Shown here piece after piece: positions 12,401 to 25,091 of a stretch of DNA of 64,000 bases (within the stretch, counting starts at the first letter, position 1; each line of letters starts with the position of its first letter). The notes beneath the pieces were generated by a model. It did not search any database. It saw nothing but the letters and a program-made list of their open reading frames with translations, and was not told the DNA's origin. The position numbers and the translations under genes are program-made. The DNA is from Acridotheres tristis (Eukaryota; Chordata; Aves; Passeriformes; Sturnidae). The DNA lies in NCBI GenBank assembly GCA_037013685.1, contig CM072888.1, forward strand, positions 7,607,034 to 7,671,033. Direction: 5' to 3'.

Positions 12401-14477
12401 TCCATTAATCTAACTTATTTAAAGTGAGTGTCTCAACTACTTAGTGTCACTCTCTACCTACTTTCTTTTAAATGAAAAGTTCTAGTCCAAAATTTTAGCA
12501 GCCTAAAGTTCAGGACCAATCCATATTTAGCACATGAGAAATAAATTAAAATAATCTAGAATCAGACCGCATAACCTTTTGAAAGTGAGAAATAATGCAT
12601 AAAAGATCTGGGGAGAAAATACCAGACCACACTATGTAACATAAAACAATGAATTAGGAAAAGAGGAAGAAGGAATATATATCAGATGTTGTGAAGAAAA
12701 TGGGTGCAGTATGCTACTAATATAACAAAGAAGAAAGCAGGCACACAATGTTACACCATTGAAAAGCTGAGTCAAGATAAGCCTGCTTTATGTGTCACTT
12801 AGAATGAATAGGCTATATTAATATGCAGTCCATATTTTAAAATTACGTCTAAAATAAAATGAATAATGCTTTTGCTGCACAAACCAAACTCCTTTATCTG
12901 CACAATAAAATTGGGGTACTGAGTCAGTTAAAAAATAAAGCTCTTTAGCACAGATAAAAATTAAATGAAGAAAAATCATCTCCTGTGATGAAATATGGAA
13001 AATAAATTATGTCAGTTGCTTTTGCTCCTTGTTAGAATGACATTTATAAAAGCATAACTTAATTTTGGGAAGAGATTTGCTACATTTCAAAACCTCATGC
13101 AAGTTCATCAAGCATGAAGATTCACAAATGTTAGGTGCTAAAAATAAAGCTCAACCCCTTCTTCTGCATCAGTTTGCTGCAGGTATCTAATTTCATATGG
13201 CTTCTTAACTTGCACGTGTTTATGCAGAATTGGAATGCAATAATCAGCTTTGGCTGGTCAAAATGGTCTAGGGACATACTCACCCTCTCCAATACAGAAG
13301 GAACAATAAAACTCCATTGCTCCTACAACAAAATCCAATTTACTCTGGTTCTCACAGCCAATCTAGATTTATCACCCCATATTTTTCAAACAAAATATAA
13401 AAACAGTTCCACATTTAAGATAATTGAGGTTTTTTTCCCCCGGTGGCTTTTTAAATGACCTTTTCTTTTTGACAGTGGAAAAAGGAATGAAAATACCTCT
13501 AACCCAAAGAAGTTAAGACTTCATTTTCTTTTAAAAAGAGATAATATTTTCCCTCTAGATCTCTCTTAAAAAAAATAGTAAAAAAGGTCTCTCATTTAAG
13601 AAACTGTAATCAAAACTAATAATAAAAATCATACATCACTTAAATATTAGCAATTTCCCCCTAAATATGCAAAATAAAAGGCAAACTATGAAAGAATCTA
13701 GTAATTTCTTCCATTGACAAGAATACAGAAGTAGATCTATGAGGTTATTTCGGAATTCTTGAGGCACAGAGATACTGGAGGGGCCAGAGAACTGAGAATG
13801 ATGGTCCAGCAGAAGATAGGGCAGGAAATGTAGGTATGGCACGTCTGGTGTTTTTGTCTCACTGGAAAAGTGAGAATGGCCTAAATATATGTTTATATTT
13901 ACAATTATTATTCCACCAGAATGCTTCATGGGAGGTGCTGGACTTTGATTGCTATTAACTCATTGAAGTTTACATGTTTTCTTTCCCTCCTGGTAGTCAA
14001 AGGACTGCTGTAGCAAACTGAGACTGTGTGTATAATTTCCTCTTATTTTGTGATGACTGCATAGCCTAAAAACTAATTTTCAACCATAACATTTTGAGCT
14101 CTCAGTTTAATCTCATTGCTACACCAATCAAATTTTAATTACATACTTTCATTCTTTCAAGAAATACAATTTTTAAGAAGTTCATTAGATTATTTTTGTT
14201 ATTATGTGGCAAAGAACTCAAATGCATTGATTACTCAATCAGTTACACCTCAAATGTGTTATAATAAAACATTTGCTTTCTGATTTTTCTGCACACTAGA
14301 GAAACAGTTTGAAACTGAACAATGGGACAAAAAAAAAAAAGTGTTTTATTTTTGGTTTTGATGGAACAAGTGACAGGCCTGATCCATTGCATTTGACAGT
14401 TTATATCCCCATAGCCTGAGCTGAAATTCCAGTTAGGATTGAACAGATTTATCTGGATTCCCCAGACTCGTCTTTAC
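9492..14477. other. unique AT-rich DNA, no confirmed gene
   Basis: I found no interspersed repeat or RNA gene here. Several minus-strand splice-like signals occur, for example a very pyrimidine-rich acceptor-like run ending near 10075 and strong donors near 11076 and 13274, but the segments they bound are tiny and open in two or three frames, so they carry no coding information. Confidence 0.55.
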
Positions 14478-14567
14478 CTCGGTGATACTGGTCTGTGACA
14501 ATAATAAGTTGAGTTTCTCTTTTGAAACAGAGACTGAACCTGGCTGATGCCTTTCCCTTCATTGTTG
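14478..14567 (-). other. exon-like 90-nt segment, unproven
   Basis: Minus-strand segment preceded by a strong acceptor-like pyrimidine run (GAGCTTTTCCCCCAG) and followed by CCGAG|GTAAAG, a good donor. Its length is a multiple of three. Two of the three frames are open throughout, so the frame cannot be chosen from sequence alone and the coding case is weak. No domain or family is recognisable. Confidence 0.12.
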
Positions 14568-15084
14568 CTGGGGGAAAAGCTCGTGATTTTACAGCACAAA
14601 CCTACTTCCACCAGTGAAAGTGTGAAACCACACTTCCAAGTGCAAACACATGGAGAAGCAAAAGAGTGTTTTTCCTCAAGGCTGTTGCTGTCCATTCAGG
14701 GTTCCAGCAGTCCAAGGCAGCAGAGGGCAGCCCAAAGTCATCAATGCAAGGGACCAGGGTCAGCCCAAACAAAGCAACATCTCTCTGCTGAGCCCTTGAG
14801 AGTCCTGTTGATCATTTAGAGCCTCCTTTCTGCTGCTGTAACAACAGAGGAGGAGGATGGTGCTGTGTGCCACCATGGCATTACAGCCAGACAGGAGCCA
14901 GCAGGCAGGGGACAGGAGGGAGCAGCATGTCCCAGTGGCTTTGCCAACTGGAACTCCCCACCCCTCCAGAGAAACCTTCCCAACAAGTCTGCGTGTGCTC
15001 TACCTCCTTAATATCAAATTGTAAGGTGCAGTGATGGAATATAAATAAATTACATCTATTAAAACAACACAAAAAAAAAAAAAA

Positions 15085-15146
15085 TCCAGAAAGGTTGGAC
15101 CAGATAATCCTTGAGTTCTTCTTTGCACGTGGTATTCTATGATTCT
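15085..15146 (+). mobile_element. CR1 LINE fragment, 3' end
   Basis: Short fragment in + orientation that reads like the very end of a CR1 element: GGTTGGACCAGATAATCC, then a stretch matching the usual GAGGTCTTTTCC-type region only loosely, then GGTATTCTATGATTCTG. An A14 run directly precedes it. Only about 60 bp of the element remains. Confidence 0.75.
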
Positions 15147-18100
15147 GAGGTTGAAATAAAGACAGTCATGGGTCACTAAGCCACCCTGATCACCATCAGA
15201 CCTTAGGGAATATGAAAGATTTTGTGTTAAGTGTTTGGAATGCATTTAGTTGCCAAATTCAAAAGAAACAGAGCATATACAGAATCAAAATTCAGCTGTG
15301 AAAAATAAGTAAATCAAGTAATAGAATTACGTTTTGTATTGTTTCAGTAAACATGGGCAGTACTAATTTTTTCCCCTTAATTTTTGTCCCACCATTTGTG
15401 GACAAACAGACCTGACTGAGTATAATAAATATTAGGAATTACATCTATAATGTCTGGTATTTTATCTTGAAGTTTAGTAGTAGCATATTTCTAGATTAGT
15501 AACACAAAAACATTTTTAAGGCCACCTTTAATGTCTCTGAAAATAAATTTGAAGACAACAAAGCAAGAAACCTCCCCATTGATTTTGAAAATTGCACTTG
15601 AGTACTTCTCATCCCGACTCTTGCTCTCTGTCAATAGAGCTAGTGGGGCAGAAGAAGAAACTAAAAATCCAGGATTCTGTTGTAATAAGCATCATGGCAC
15701 ACTATTTTAAGAGAACAGGGAAATGTAAAGTAGCAAAATGTTATAATTCAGTTTAGGACTTTATGTTTTAATTTTAATGACTGCTGTTCTTGTTTAAAGA
15801 TTCATGGACTCTTAAATAACGCCGGACTGCCAGAACCTCATCTTTAAGTTCTCTTTTATCAGATTTCCAGCTCTGCAGTGCTCCCTGGAGTTACATGGAT
15901 GAACTGGTTTGGTGCTGGCCTGATGCTTGCCCACTGCTCAGGGACATCCCAGGGCAAACCCCACTGGATGCTCACACACCCAGTGCAAAGGGAAGCATCC
16001 AAGGTTCTCCATAGCTCGGATGTGGGTGGCTGACTTGTTTAATATTTGCATGATTCTTGTAACCCACTACTGAGATCACAGAGGCAATCTTCCTACACAA
16101 CCTATTCTACTTTTACATCCTTTTTGTCTTTTGGATGTCTATCACATTCTGTTTACAAACAAAGATATTGATATTTTACTTTTCTGAAGTTATTTCAGTT
16201 TCCAGACTATTTCCAATGACAAACTCTATCAAGTGATTCTTTCACTGTGCACATGGAATATTCATGACTGAAGATAGAGGCTACTATTAATCATGAATTA
16301 TGATAGCAAATGTTACTTTTAACATATTTTTACCAGTTTTGTACATGTTAATACAAAACAGTAAAACTTCAGCTTCGGCAGCAAAACCACATTTGCTTTA
16401 TTTTAGTATTTAGATTATTTTAATGAAAAATAGCGTGAGAAATAAATTTTTTAAGTATAATTATTTTCTTAGATCTATAGCTAATATCTCAAATAATCTT
16501 TCATGTTGATTTATTAAAATTATTAGAAAATGCATCTCTCTCTCCCTTCCATTCATACTGTTACTAAATTAAAGAACAAATGCAGTCATTAGAATTAATA
16601 TTAACAAATTGATGAAAGGCACAACAAATACAGGAAGCACTCCTAGAACACCACTTTAGGAAGAGCATTTATTATGAAATCTTATAGTTAATAATGATCT
16701 TGTTTAACAGCAATTATTTTCTCCAAGTTGCAAAATGGTCTTTTTTGCACATCAATGTAGTATAAGAAGAAGTTCCATTGTTTTCAAAAAGACCTAAGGA
16801 TATTCCACTTGTAAAAATAATCCAAATTCGGCCTAAACCTCTTATCTTTCAAAGACTTACCTTTAAGGTGGAATATTTCCAGAGATTTTGCATTTTAAAT
16901 TCCTAAATCCACTGTATGATCTTTTTTATTGCAAAATGTTACTTTTTTCCTTTAATAGATAAAAAGAGAGTTTTTCTAACAATAGTTAGTTAAAACAACA
17001 ATGACAACAATTTATGAGTAATTTTCAGTTGAATCAGCTCTTGACCCAGGTGGATATTACTGGAAGAAGCAGCCTTATCTAAAAATTCCACAGGGAAATT
17101 CACATTTCCCTTTGAACTGTAGCTATTTATTTTGAAGTTCAACTTTTGGAAGTTTTCTACCCTCTTCTCTGCACCAACCCTCCTAAAATGATTAGCTCAA
17201 ACATCCTCTGATTCTATGATTTTGCTATTTAATCAAAAACTTTCTTTTACAATGTTGAATTCTGCAGTCAAATTAGGAAAAACACTCCTAATTTCTTTAT
17301 TGTACAGTGTGTTTTCGGGGCATAAATTTCAGAAATATGGAAAGGCCACCACTTCAATACCAAAATCTTCAGATAATTGTTATCCAATTGTAATAGTAAA
17401 TACCACATGCACTTAAGTTGCATTACTTTGTCAATTATGCTATTTACACACAAAAATTACAATTGTCAAATACTCCATGACTCCAGTTTTAATTAATTTT
17501 GAAAGACTTCAATGGACTCTGTGCTTCCTTTGGCAGATAGCTGTTCCAGTGCTCCAGCAGGTGGAATACAAGTGGGCCACGTGCTTAATTTGGCTGGCTA
17601 TTGATATCAGAGGGTGTTTTCTTTGCCCTCAGTGCCATCAGCCATAAAGACATTTCAAGTACACATAATTAGTGCTTAGCAAAAGACAATTAGATCTAAG
17701 AAAACACCTCACTTGCTCCAAGTTTTTAACAAATTGAACTTGAAAAAGGGCACTAGTACAGTAAGAACAAACTCAAGGAAAAAAAATTGCTGATTTTTAA
17801 AAATAATTGTTATGATCTTGGTGTTTGGCTTTGTTGGTTTTCTTTTCCTAAACCAACATAATGTTAATATGTATTTTTTCTTTAGTTTAATGACCAATTT
17901 AAATACTTTTGCAATTGTTTATTAATTTCTCTCAGTTCAGGGCACCTTAGAGTGCTTGAGTGAAACAAAATCCAGGTTTGTACGGTATACAATACATTTT
18001 GGTAAATAGCTGCTCAGAATTGTGCTCTCTTAGTCAAAATATTCTAAAAATATATCAATGGACAAGGCCTTTATGTAACAGTCTTCATGATATATTAGTT

Positions 18101-18934
18101 TCTCCTACTCTTTCATTTTAGTTTTTTTATTCACCAATCTCTGCTTTTCATCTTCTCTTTAGTAAAAAATGATGCTGCTGTTGTCCACTGGAAATTTACT
18201 TAATTTTTATACTTCCCCACAACCTAAATATTTCACAACAATGTTAAGTTCTCCCTATGTTGCATTGATTGGTTATTCTCACTAGTTCCCTGTACAAAAC
18301 CAGAATCAATATCCCTTTCTGACAGTTCTTTTAACACATTCATAAATAAAGGGTTATGTCTTCCTCTGACACACATGTGCTTACTTGATTTATAGCAGCT
18401 TAAGTGTCTGGGAAAAATCACACACTATTACCTAGGCAAGTAGAAGATTATTGTTCAGTTTCTATGGGAGAAAATGGGGGAATCCTATCTGTGAGCTGCC
18501 CCTGTGGAGGAGAGCTGCATGATGAATGCAATGCAGCTGCAGTGATCTGGTAACCTTCATAAGGCATTCAGGGGAATGCATGGCATTAAAATAAATAAAA
18601 AGAGTGTTTTGAGCCACATAATCAGAGCTGCACACCCAGGCCCCTTCTGCATTCCCGTGGAAAGCATTCAAGATTAACCCAGGGCAAAGGAGGACAGGCC
18701 TGAGCAGATTCTTCAAATTCTGCTGTTACCCCAATAGTCTGTCTTGTTCACTCTGTTCCCACTCCATAAAGCCACACACAGTGCTTGTGCACACTCTGCA
18801 TGGTGAGGTAATAAACCAAGAGCAGCTCCAAATGACAAACTCACCTCTCTTTCCAGTTCAGTGAACTGTGTCATGCAGTAAGCACAATAATTTGCATGAT
18901 GATTGTAACCAAAAAATTAAAATAAATATTTCAT

Positions 18935-19017
18935 ACATATATAATATATATATCCCTAAATTAAAGAGATTTTTTTTCATGCATATATAATGTATATATA
19001 TATTTATATATCCCTGT
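18935..19017. repeat. imperfect AT-rich direct repeat
   Basis: Two diverged copies of a unit of the form CATATATAAT...TATATATCCCT are separated by about 20 bp containing a T8 run. This looks like local slippage duplication in AT-rich DNA. Confidence 0.6.
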
Positions 19018-20987
19018 AGAGTTGGAAGAGATGGCACCAGAAAGAAAACAAACAAGACCATGTCTCAATGTAATAATGACCAACTGCTTTTCAAGCAGCA
19101 GTTTGAAGAGAAGCAGTAATTAGAATATGAAGGCTGGGAAGTATTTACTACAACATATAAACATATTTATAAACATGTTTATATACCATATAAATCCTTC
19201 TTAAGCAACTCCTTTGCCAGATTCCCTTTGTTGTCAGGTTCTTGAGTTAAACTGTGTAGCACTGGAAAATAAGAATTAAGTAAATGCCATCCATCAACAT
19301 GACTTAAAACTTACTTCCATGGAAGAGCTGAACTAGAAAAATTACCGTGTTATATGTTCAGTTCATCCCAATTCTGGTTTTCAGGCAGGATCTTGAAACT
19401 TAAAAAAAAATTAGAAATTACATGGATTTTTAAAAAGATGTTTGTCTCTTTGCTTTCTATGTTCATTCACCAAACCAGTCATGTCACATATTCATTTCTG
19501 AAGCTAAGACTTCTATAAAAAAGCAGCAGTGAGTCATACAGAATATACATTGCTTGTCAGTATGATGATATCATTATTATTGTCTCAGTGACACTACTGT
19601 AACACCATTGCTATTGAATGTCTAGGAATGATCTCACTGGTCATCAATTTATTTAAAGTTGGAGCATTTAAAAATACTTAAAATATTGCTGTTCATAAGA
19701 ACAGGTTTTATTCAAGTGTAGTTAACCTCCCAAAACAACTTCCTCAGGAAATATTTTCAGCATTATTTTAAATTTTAACTAAGAACTTTTTCTCAAGTAA
19801 TAGTACAGGATGTTCCAGTTTCAGAAACCTGTGTTTCTGTGTCTGCATCGTGTTTTTATTTTCATAAATTTTAGAGTTTGAGAACACCAGAAAAAATTTT
19901 ATTATCGGTGTAAATGGAGATGATTCATCTAATCATATTTAGAGAAAATGACCCTGAAATTCAAAGCAAAATGACATAGTGGTCAAGAATATTTTTCATT
20001 ATATTTTTGCACTGGATGATGTTAAGTCCTCACTAGTTGAAATGAATATAAATGTCATTCATATAAATTAAAAAAAATTAGTAGAGTTTTTTCAAACTTG
20101 GAGAAATATTGAGAAAAGGAGCTGCAGGCCAACAGGTTTCATCTTAATTTATTGTGGAATATCATACAAACGGAATAAAATTAAGCTCTTTTATAAATAC
20201 TATCTGAATTTAGTAGATTGGACTACCTGAAGAGCAGTTTTTAAAAATGTTCTTATCTAATGGTTCTATAATAACAAAATGCAACAGACCCCCTTAACTG
20301 AGTCAAGAATGAATCGAAGCACAGCTGGATGTTAAAATCACTTCTCTGTCTGACATAATAAACAGTACAAATAAAAAATGTTTGTCTACTAATAAAATAA
20401 CTTAAACCTCAAATATCGTGTTTAAAAGAAATTTGGAAGTTCTGGTAAAAAACCACTTTTACAGAAGTTGGTTATAGATCAAAATTAAAAGGGCTCTGTG
20501 CACCATGAAAATTTTACTGATCTCTGCTGATAAAAATATTATTTAAAACTATAGTAAATGTCTACCAAAGTGGTAAAAACCAGGGGGAGGACACACTTTG
20601 ATTCTTTTGGTACCATGTTAATCATGAGTTTGGTGTTGTACAAGACACAAAGGATTAGTACTGAAGCATTCAGAAATTTTGGGCCAAAACCAGGTTTCCA
20701 AGTTGGGAAACATCCCAAGCTGCAGCTTTGCTTGAAAGTAACTCTCTATTGCATACATCAGTGCCCCTGCATGTAAGGTGCACATGAGCACGGGTAATTT
20801 ACAAAATAGAAACTGCTTTTTTCTTTCTTTTCTTTCTTCTAAACCTTGTCGAAGCTGGTGAGCACAGATGCTGATGCTGAAACTTTGGCAATCTCCTGAC
20901 ATTACGTTAAACCGTAAATAAGAACAAAGAAATGTAAATGGGCATGTTATTTTCACTTCATTTATTATAACATTTTAGAAGTGTTAC

Positions 20988-21048
20988 AGGGGGTTGGTTG
21001 TTGCGTTGGGTTTGTTTTGTTGGTTTTTTTTTTGTTTTTTTTTTTTCC
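20988..21048. repeat. G/T-rich low-complexity tract
   Basis: Run of GGTT, GTTTT and long T stretches on the + strand, ending in T12 followed by CCCC. Such tracts are common in bird genomes. The small open frames over it, one with repeated Phe and one with repeated Lys/Asn, are composition artefacts. Confidence 0.8.
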
Positions 21049-22069
21049 CCACCTGCTTTGAAGTTTCAGATTTTGTTCTGAAGGTGGTTCCCACACAGGG
21101 ATTGTCCTCGCCGCTCCCCTTCCCTTCAGACCGACCCACCCTGCTGTGTCAGCAGCACATGAGCTGTGCACTTCTAAAGCTTCCTGTAATTAACTTCACC
21201 TTGTTGCATTACAGGCAAACATGTTCAGACTTATTTTGGATACATTTGGGAAATAATAGCTTTTTAGAGTCTGCAATGAGGAGCAACTCGGGCTACTAAA
21301 ATAAACTGTAGTGAGCACTGTGTCTTGGTGTGCTTTTACATGTGGCAAATTCCCGTGGTGTCTTGGAACTTTCATCAGAAAATAGGGAACAATAATTTCT
21401 GTTGTTTTGCATCAGCACTAACATAAGTTTACAATAATGCTTTGTTTATAGTGTATTGTTTGTGTGTGCACCTAGGATGGGATACAGTTGACAAAAGCAG
21501 AGTACGTGGTTCCATTTCAGACACAATTTGGGCACCCTGCCTGGACTCCACTGCCTTTCCACAAGGCTTCTGGTCTCCCCTCAGTTCCTTTGTCATTTTT
21601 CCAACCCTCACAAAAACATTTCCGACATCCAATTTGAAGTTGCACAAGGCACACAGGCTTTGGTAGTTGATTCCAACCCACTCAGAATTATGTAAACTAT
21701 GACAGAGTAATTTTCTGGCGTGTTTTTATGCATGTGAAAAGTACCAGCCCAAGATCTTCAAGGGACAGAGTGTCTCATTTCATGCCATGACACAACAACT
21801 AAGAGAGCAAGGGAAAACTGTGGATGTACAATTATCTGGGTATTTTTCAACCCTAACAAGGTGTTAACACAGTTCATTGCTGGGTAATGAGATTGACTTT
21901 CAACAGCCAGCTGGGACACAGAGCTCAGCACTAAGACATTTCATTGGAAGAATTTCAGCCTCAACACAGAAACAGCAGAATACCCACAACAAAACACAGA
22001 GCCACCCAGCCTGACAGCCCAGTGATCCTGTGGATTGTGCCAGGCTGACATGCTGATGGGTGACATGGA

Positions 22070-22613
22070 AGTCACCTGCAGAGTGGCACTTGGCAGGAGT
22101 ACTGCATCCAGCTCTGGGCTCCTCAGAACAAGAAGGACATGGACCTGTGGAAGCAGCTCCAGAGGAGGAACACAGAAACTGTCAGAGGGATGGAACACCT
22201 GACCTGTGAATACAGGCTGAGACTGTTCAGCCTAGAGTAGAGAAGATTCTGGAGAGATCTTAGAGCATCCACCGGTACCTGAAGAGAGCTACAAAAGAAC
22301 CACAGAGGGGCTTTTTACAGGGACATGTAGTGATAGAACAAGGGAAAATAGCTTTAAACTATCTGTGGGTAAGTTATGTCAAATACTGGGAAAAAAAACT
22401 CTTCACTACGAGGGTGGTGAGACACTGGCACAGGTTGCTCAGACAAACTGTGGGTGCTCCACCCTGGAAGTGTTCAAGGCCACATCGGATAGGGACTTGA
22501 GCATCCTAGTTTAGTGTAAGGTGTCCTTGCTCATAGCAGGGGTTTGGACAAGTTGACCTTTGGAAGGTCCTTTACAACTCGAACCATTCTCAAACCATTC
22601 TATGATTCTCTGT
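22070..22613 (+). mobile_element. CR1 LINE fragment, about 540 bp of 3' end
   Basis: The longest transposon remnant here, in + orientation. Recognisable CR1 landmarks in order: AGTACTGCATCCAGCTCTGG, AAGAAGGACATGGACCTGTG, CAGAGGGATGGAACACCTG, a GACTGTTCAGCCTAGAG stretch, TAGTGATAGAACAAGGG, GAGGGTGGTGAGACACTGGC, GGAAGTGTTCAAGGCCACAT and the terminal CCATTCTATGATTCT. It is 5'-truncated, as nearly all genomic CR1 copies are, and holds only the end of ORF2 and the 3' UTR. It has several substitutions and small indels, so it is old and inactive. The open frames that begin just after it at 22560-22826 are not part of any reverse transcriptase. Confidence 0.95.
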
Positions 22614-25091
22614 CTTGCCCTGTCACCAGCAAGGTCAAGTGAGGATGCACCATCATGGCTCATGCAGCTCTGGGCCAGCCCTACTGTCCCCAAAACACAT
22701 ATTTTATCCTGCTCAGATGGCAAATGCCACTCCAAAGCCTCTCAGCCATGCTGCCCAAACAACAAATACAGCAGAAAGACAGTCCTGGATCTCTGCAGCT
22801 CCTCCTCTCTCCTCCAACCATGGTGAGAAACATCAAAACAGAGCTGAAATCTGCTTTTGGCCTCCCTCCGGGGTTTTGGCCTCCCTCAGGGATTTTGATC
22901 TTTCTCTGCCTCAGAAAGGGGAAAGGAAATCAGCCACTACTGACATGAATCCTTTGTATCTATTTTCTCTTTCTACAAGGGTATGGAAATCAGGATTTCC
23001 TAAAATACTGCTATTCCACCCTCATTGCCCTGACTTTTGCCTTGGCAGTGTAAATTAGAACTAGTGTGGTTTGTCCCATCCTCAGACAACATGTTAGGAG
23101 ATCAGATTTCTGCTTTTCTAAAAGGACTATCCATCTGCAAGTTTAGGAGCCCAAACACATCCTCTTTTGGAAACCATTATTACATCTGCTGTTCCGAATG
23201 ATCATTAGGACTGGCTGAAAACTATTACTGTAAATGGGCTTCCAACTACAAAGTTTCTCAGGGAATAGCTGCATTTCTTAGAGCAAGGGAGGTGGTGGTG
23301 GGGGAAGCAGTTAAAGTCTTTCAGTTCATGGCCACTTTCTAGATTTTTTTTTTTTTTTAACTATTAGAAGAAAGCTTTCATATTTCTATGGCACTTTCTT
23401 TAAAAACCTCTGTGAAAGGAACATCTTCATTAAAGCTGGCCTTGAAACAGCCACTAATGGGAATGCTCAATTTTAAGATCCTCCTTTGAGGGACAGATTT
23501 ACACTCCAAGGCAAACCACATAGGCATTTAAAATATTTTCAAATCCAGGGCACGGAAAGCTGAGGAATCTCAGCATCTGCAAAAATGTGACTCTAATTTG
23601 TAATGCTGAGAACACTTAAAAACAAGTTCTTTATTAAGGAAATAAAAATGAATTCTGACTCATTGCTGTTAAACTGGTATTAAAAGAATCTGGAAGTCAC
23701 ACAACAGCACTGAAGAAGAGAGAGATACAAAGAAAGTACATAAGAACAGAGGAGATTAATAGGTTTAAAGGAAAAAAACCTGACAGGTTTAAATATAAAT
23801 GTACTATGAGATGCTATTCCTGCCTGTTCCCTTACTTTGTAGGTCTTATTCAGATACATGGTAGAAAAGGAATGTGCTGAACCATTTTGATCCATTCAGT
23901 TTTAATAGTAAAAGTAATTTTCTCAGGTGGGCACTGAACAGTTGCAATTTCAGTTTATTTTGGCAGAGAAATTCTTTTAAGACACTAATGGTATGAGACA
24001 GAGGGTAAGGAATGTCAGCACAGCATGTCTGCTATGCTTGATACCAGCAGATTTGCAGAAGACCCAGAGACAACAAATGGTATTTTTCTGTTGAAATCTC
24101 AAGGTGGTTTCTTTCAAATGCACTTTATCCGTGGGTAATGAAAAATAATGAAAATATTCTAACTGCGGTCATGCAGCTATTGCTATTCTTGTTCTCAAGA
24201 TCCATTTAAGCTTTAGCACAGTTGTCTTTTGGCTATCAAAACCATAAAAATTTTCTTCCATGAAAGACTAAAGCTTTCACTATCTGCTTTTCATTCCCAC
24301 TCCATGGCTGCTTAAAATCCTAACCCTCTCTTCACATCCTACCTACTAATTATGCTATTTTTTTGTCAAAGACCGTGCTAAAGGTCTGTCTCTTTTTTGA
24401 CTAAAGACTGCTTAAGCATCATGTCAAACATGGCAGGTTAGTTCTACAGACAGGAACTAGTAGCAGAAAACTAACCATTAAAAAAACTTAACATTAAAAG
24501 AACTGATGTCACCATACAATGGAATCAATTAGGTTGGAAAAGGCCTCCCAGATCATCAAGTCCAGCCTTTGATATATTTTGAAAATTCTGTTGGAGTTCA
24601 GCTTTCTTTTTCTGGGTTAAGAAGGTCTTGGTCTTTTTTTTTGGTTTTGTTTCTGTCTCCTTTTTTAAAAATTTTAATTATTTGTCAGCTTCTTTCAACA
24701 AGTCAATGTTTAAAACTCCCATGTCTTGTTACCCAAGACACTGCTGGCAGCTGTTTTTTCCACTACTGAAGTAGTTCTTCATAAATTTCTATACTTAATT
24801 TAGAAGTGAACTTGCTTTTTAAAAATACTTTCCATACACCCATTAAAAGTATACCAGAGACCAACATCACAATATGATAAGTGAACTACATGGAAGATAT
24901 GATAAAATCCTACTTTTTTTTTTTTTTTAATTGACTAGACATGACCAAGGACAGAGTGTGATCTCTGCTATACAGGCAGTTCACAGGAGGTCACTTTATC
25001 ACTGCAGTGTTATTTTGCTTTGGCTTGGCTGAACTTTCCCAACATCTTTATGATAAATGAAACAATTTTTCAATTACTAAAGGCCACTCAC
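22614..25091. other. unique DNA with one CR1 scrap, no gene
   Basis: Overlapping + strand frames at 22560-23058 run through moderately GC-richer sequence just past the CR1 end. They are proline/serine-rich, overlap one another in different frames and have no splice or promoter context, so I read them as chance. The rest is AT-rich single-copy-looking DNA with T13-T16 runs near 23347 and 24915. Confidence 0.55.
24519..24574 (-). mobile_element. CR1 LINE scrap, minus orientation
   Basis: About 55 bp resembling the reverse complement of a CR1 3' end: GGAATCAATTAGGTTGGAAA, then AGGCCTCCCAGATCATCAAG and TCCAGCC. This matches the AATCATTTAGGTTGGAAAAG-type subfamily end. Only the terminal part is present. 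Confidence 0.7.

Larger units (their letters stand above)
15147..22069. other. unique AT-rich DNA, no confirmed gene
   Basis: Mostly 60-70% AT single-copy-looking sequence. A block rich in TAATTA-like and ATTAATATTA-like words lies at about 16260-16620 and resembles many conserved non-coding elements in composition, although conservation cannot be seen from one genome. An AT-rich imperfect repeat lies at 18935-19017, a 16-bp perfect palindrome at 19168-19183, and a G/T-rich low-complexity stretch at about 20988-21048. No gene was supported. Confidence 0.55.

Noticed and set aside
17205..17222. CTCTGATTCTATGATT, resembling a CR1 terminus
   Set aside because: Flanking sequence upstream does not match any CR1 3' region I know, and the match is too short to call.
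22560..23058. Three overlapping + frames of 88-147 codons after the CR1 end
   Set aside because: They are different frames of one stretch, begin partly in CR1 sequence and show no start, splice or polyadenylation context.
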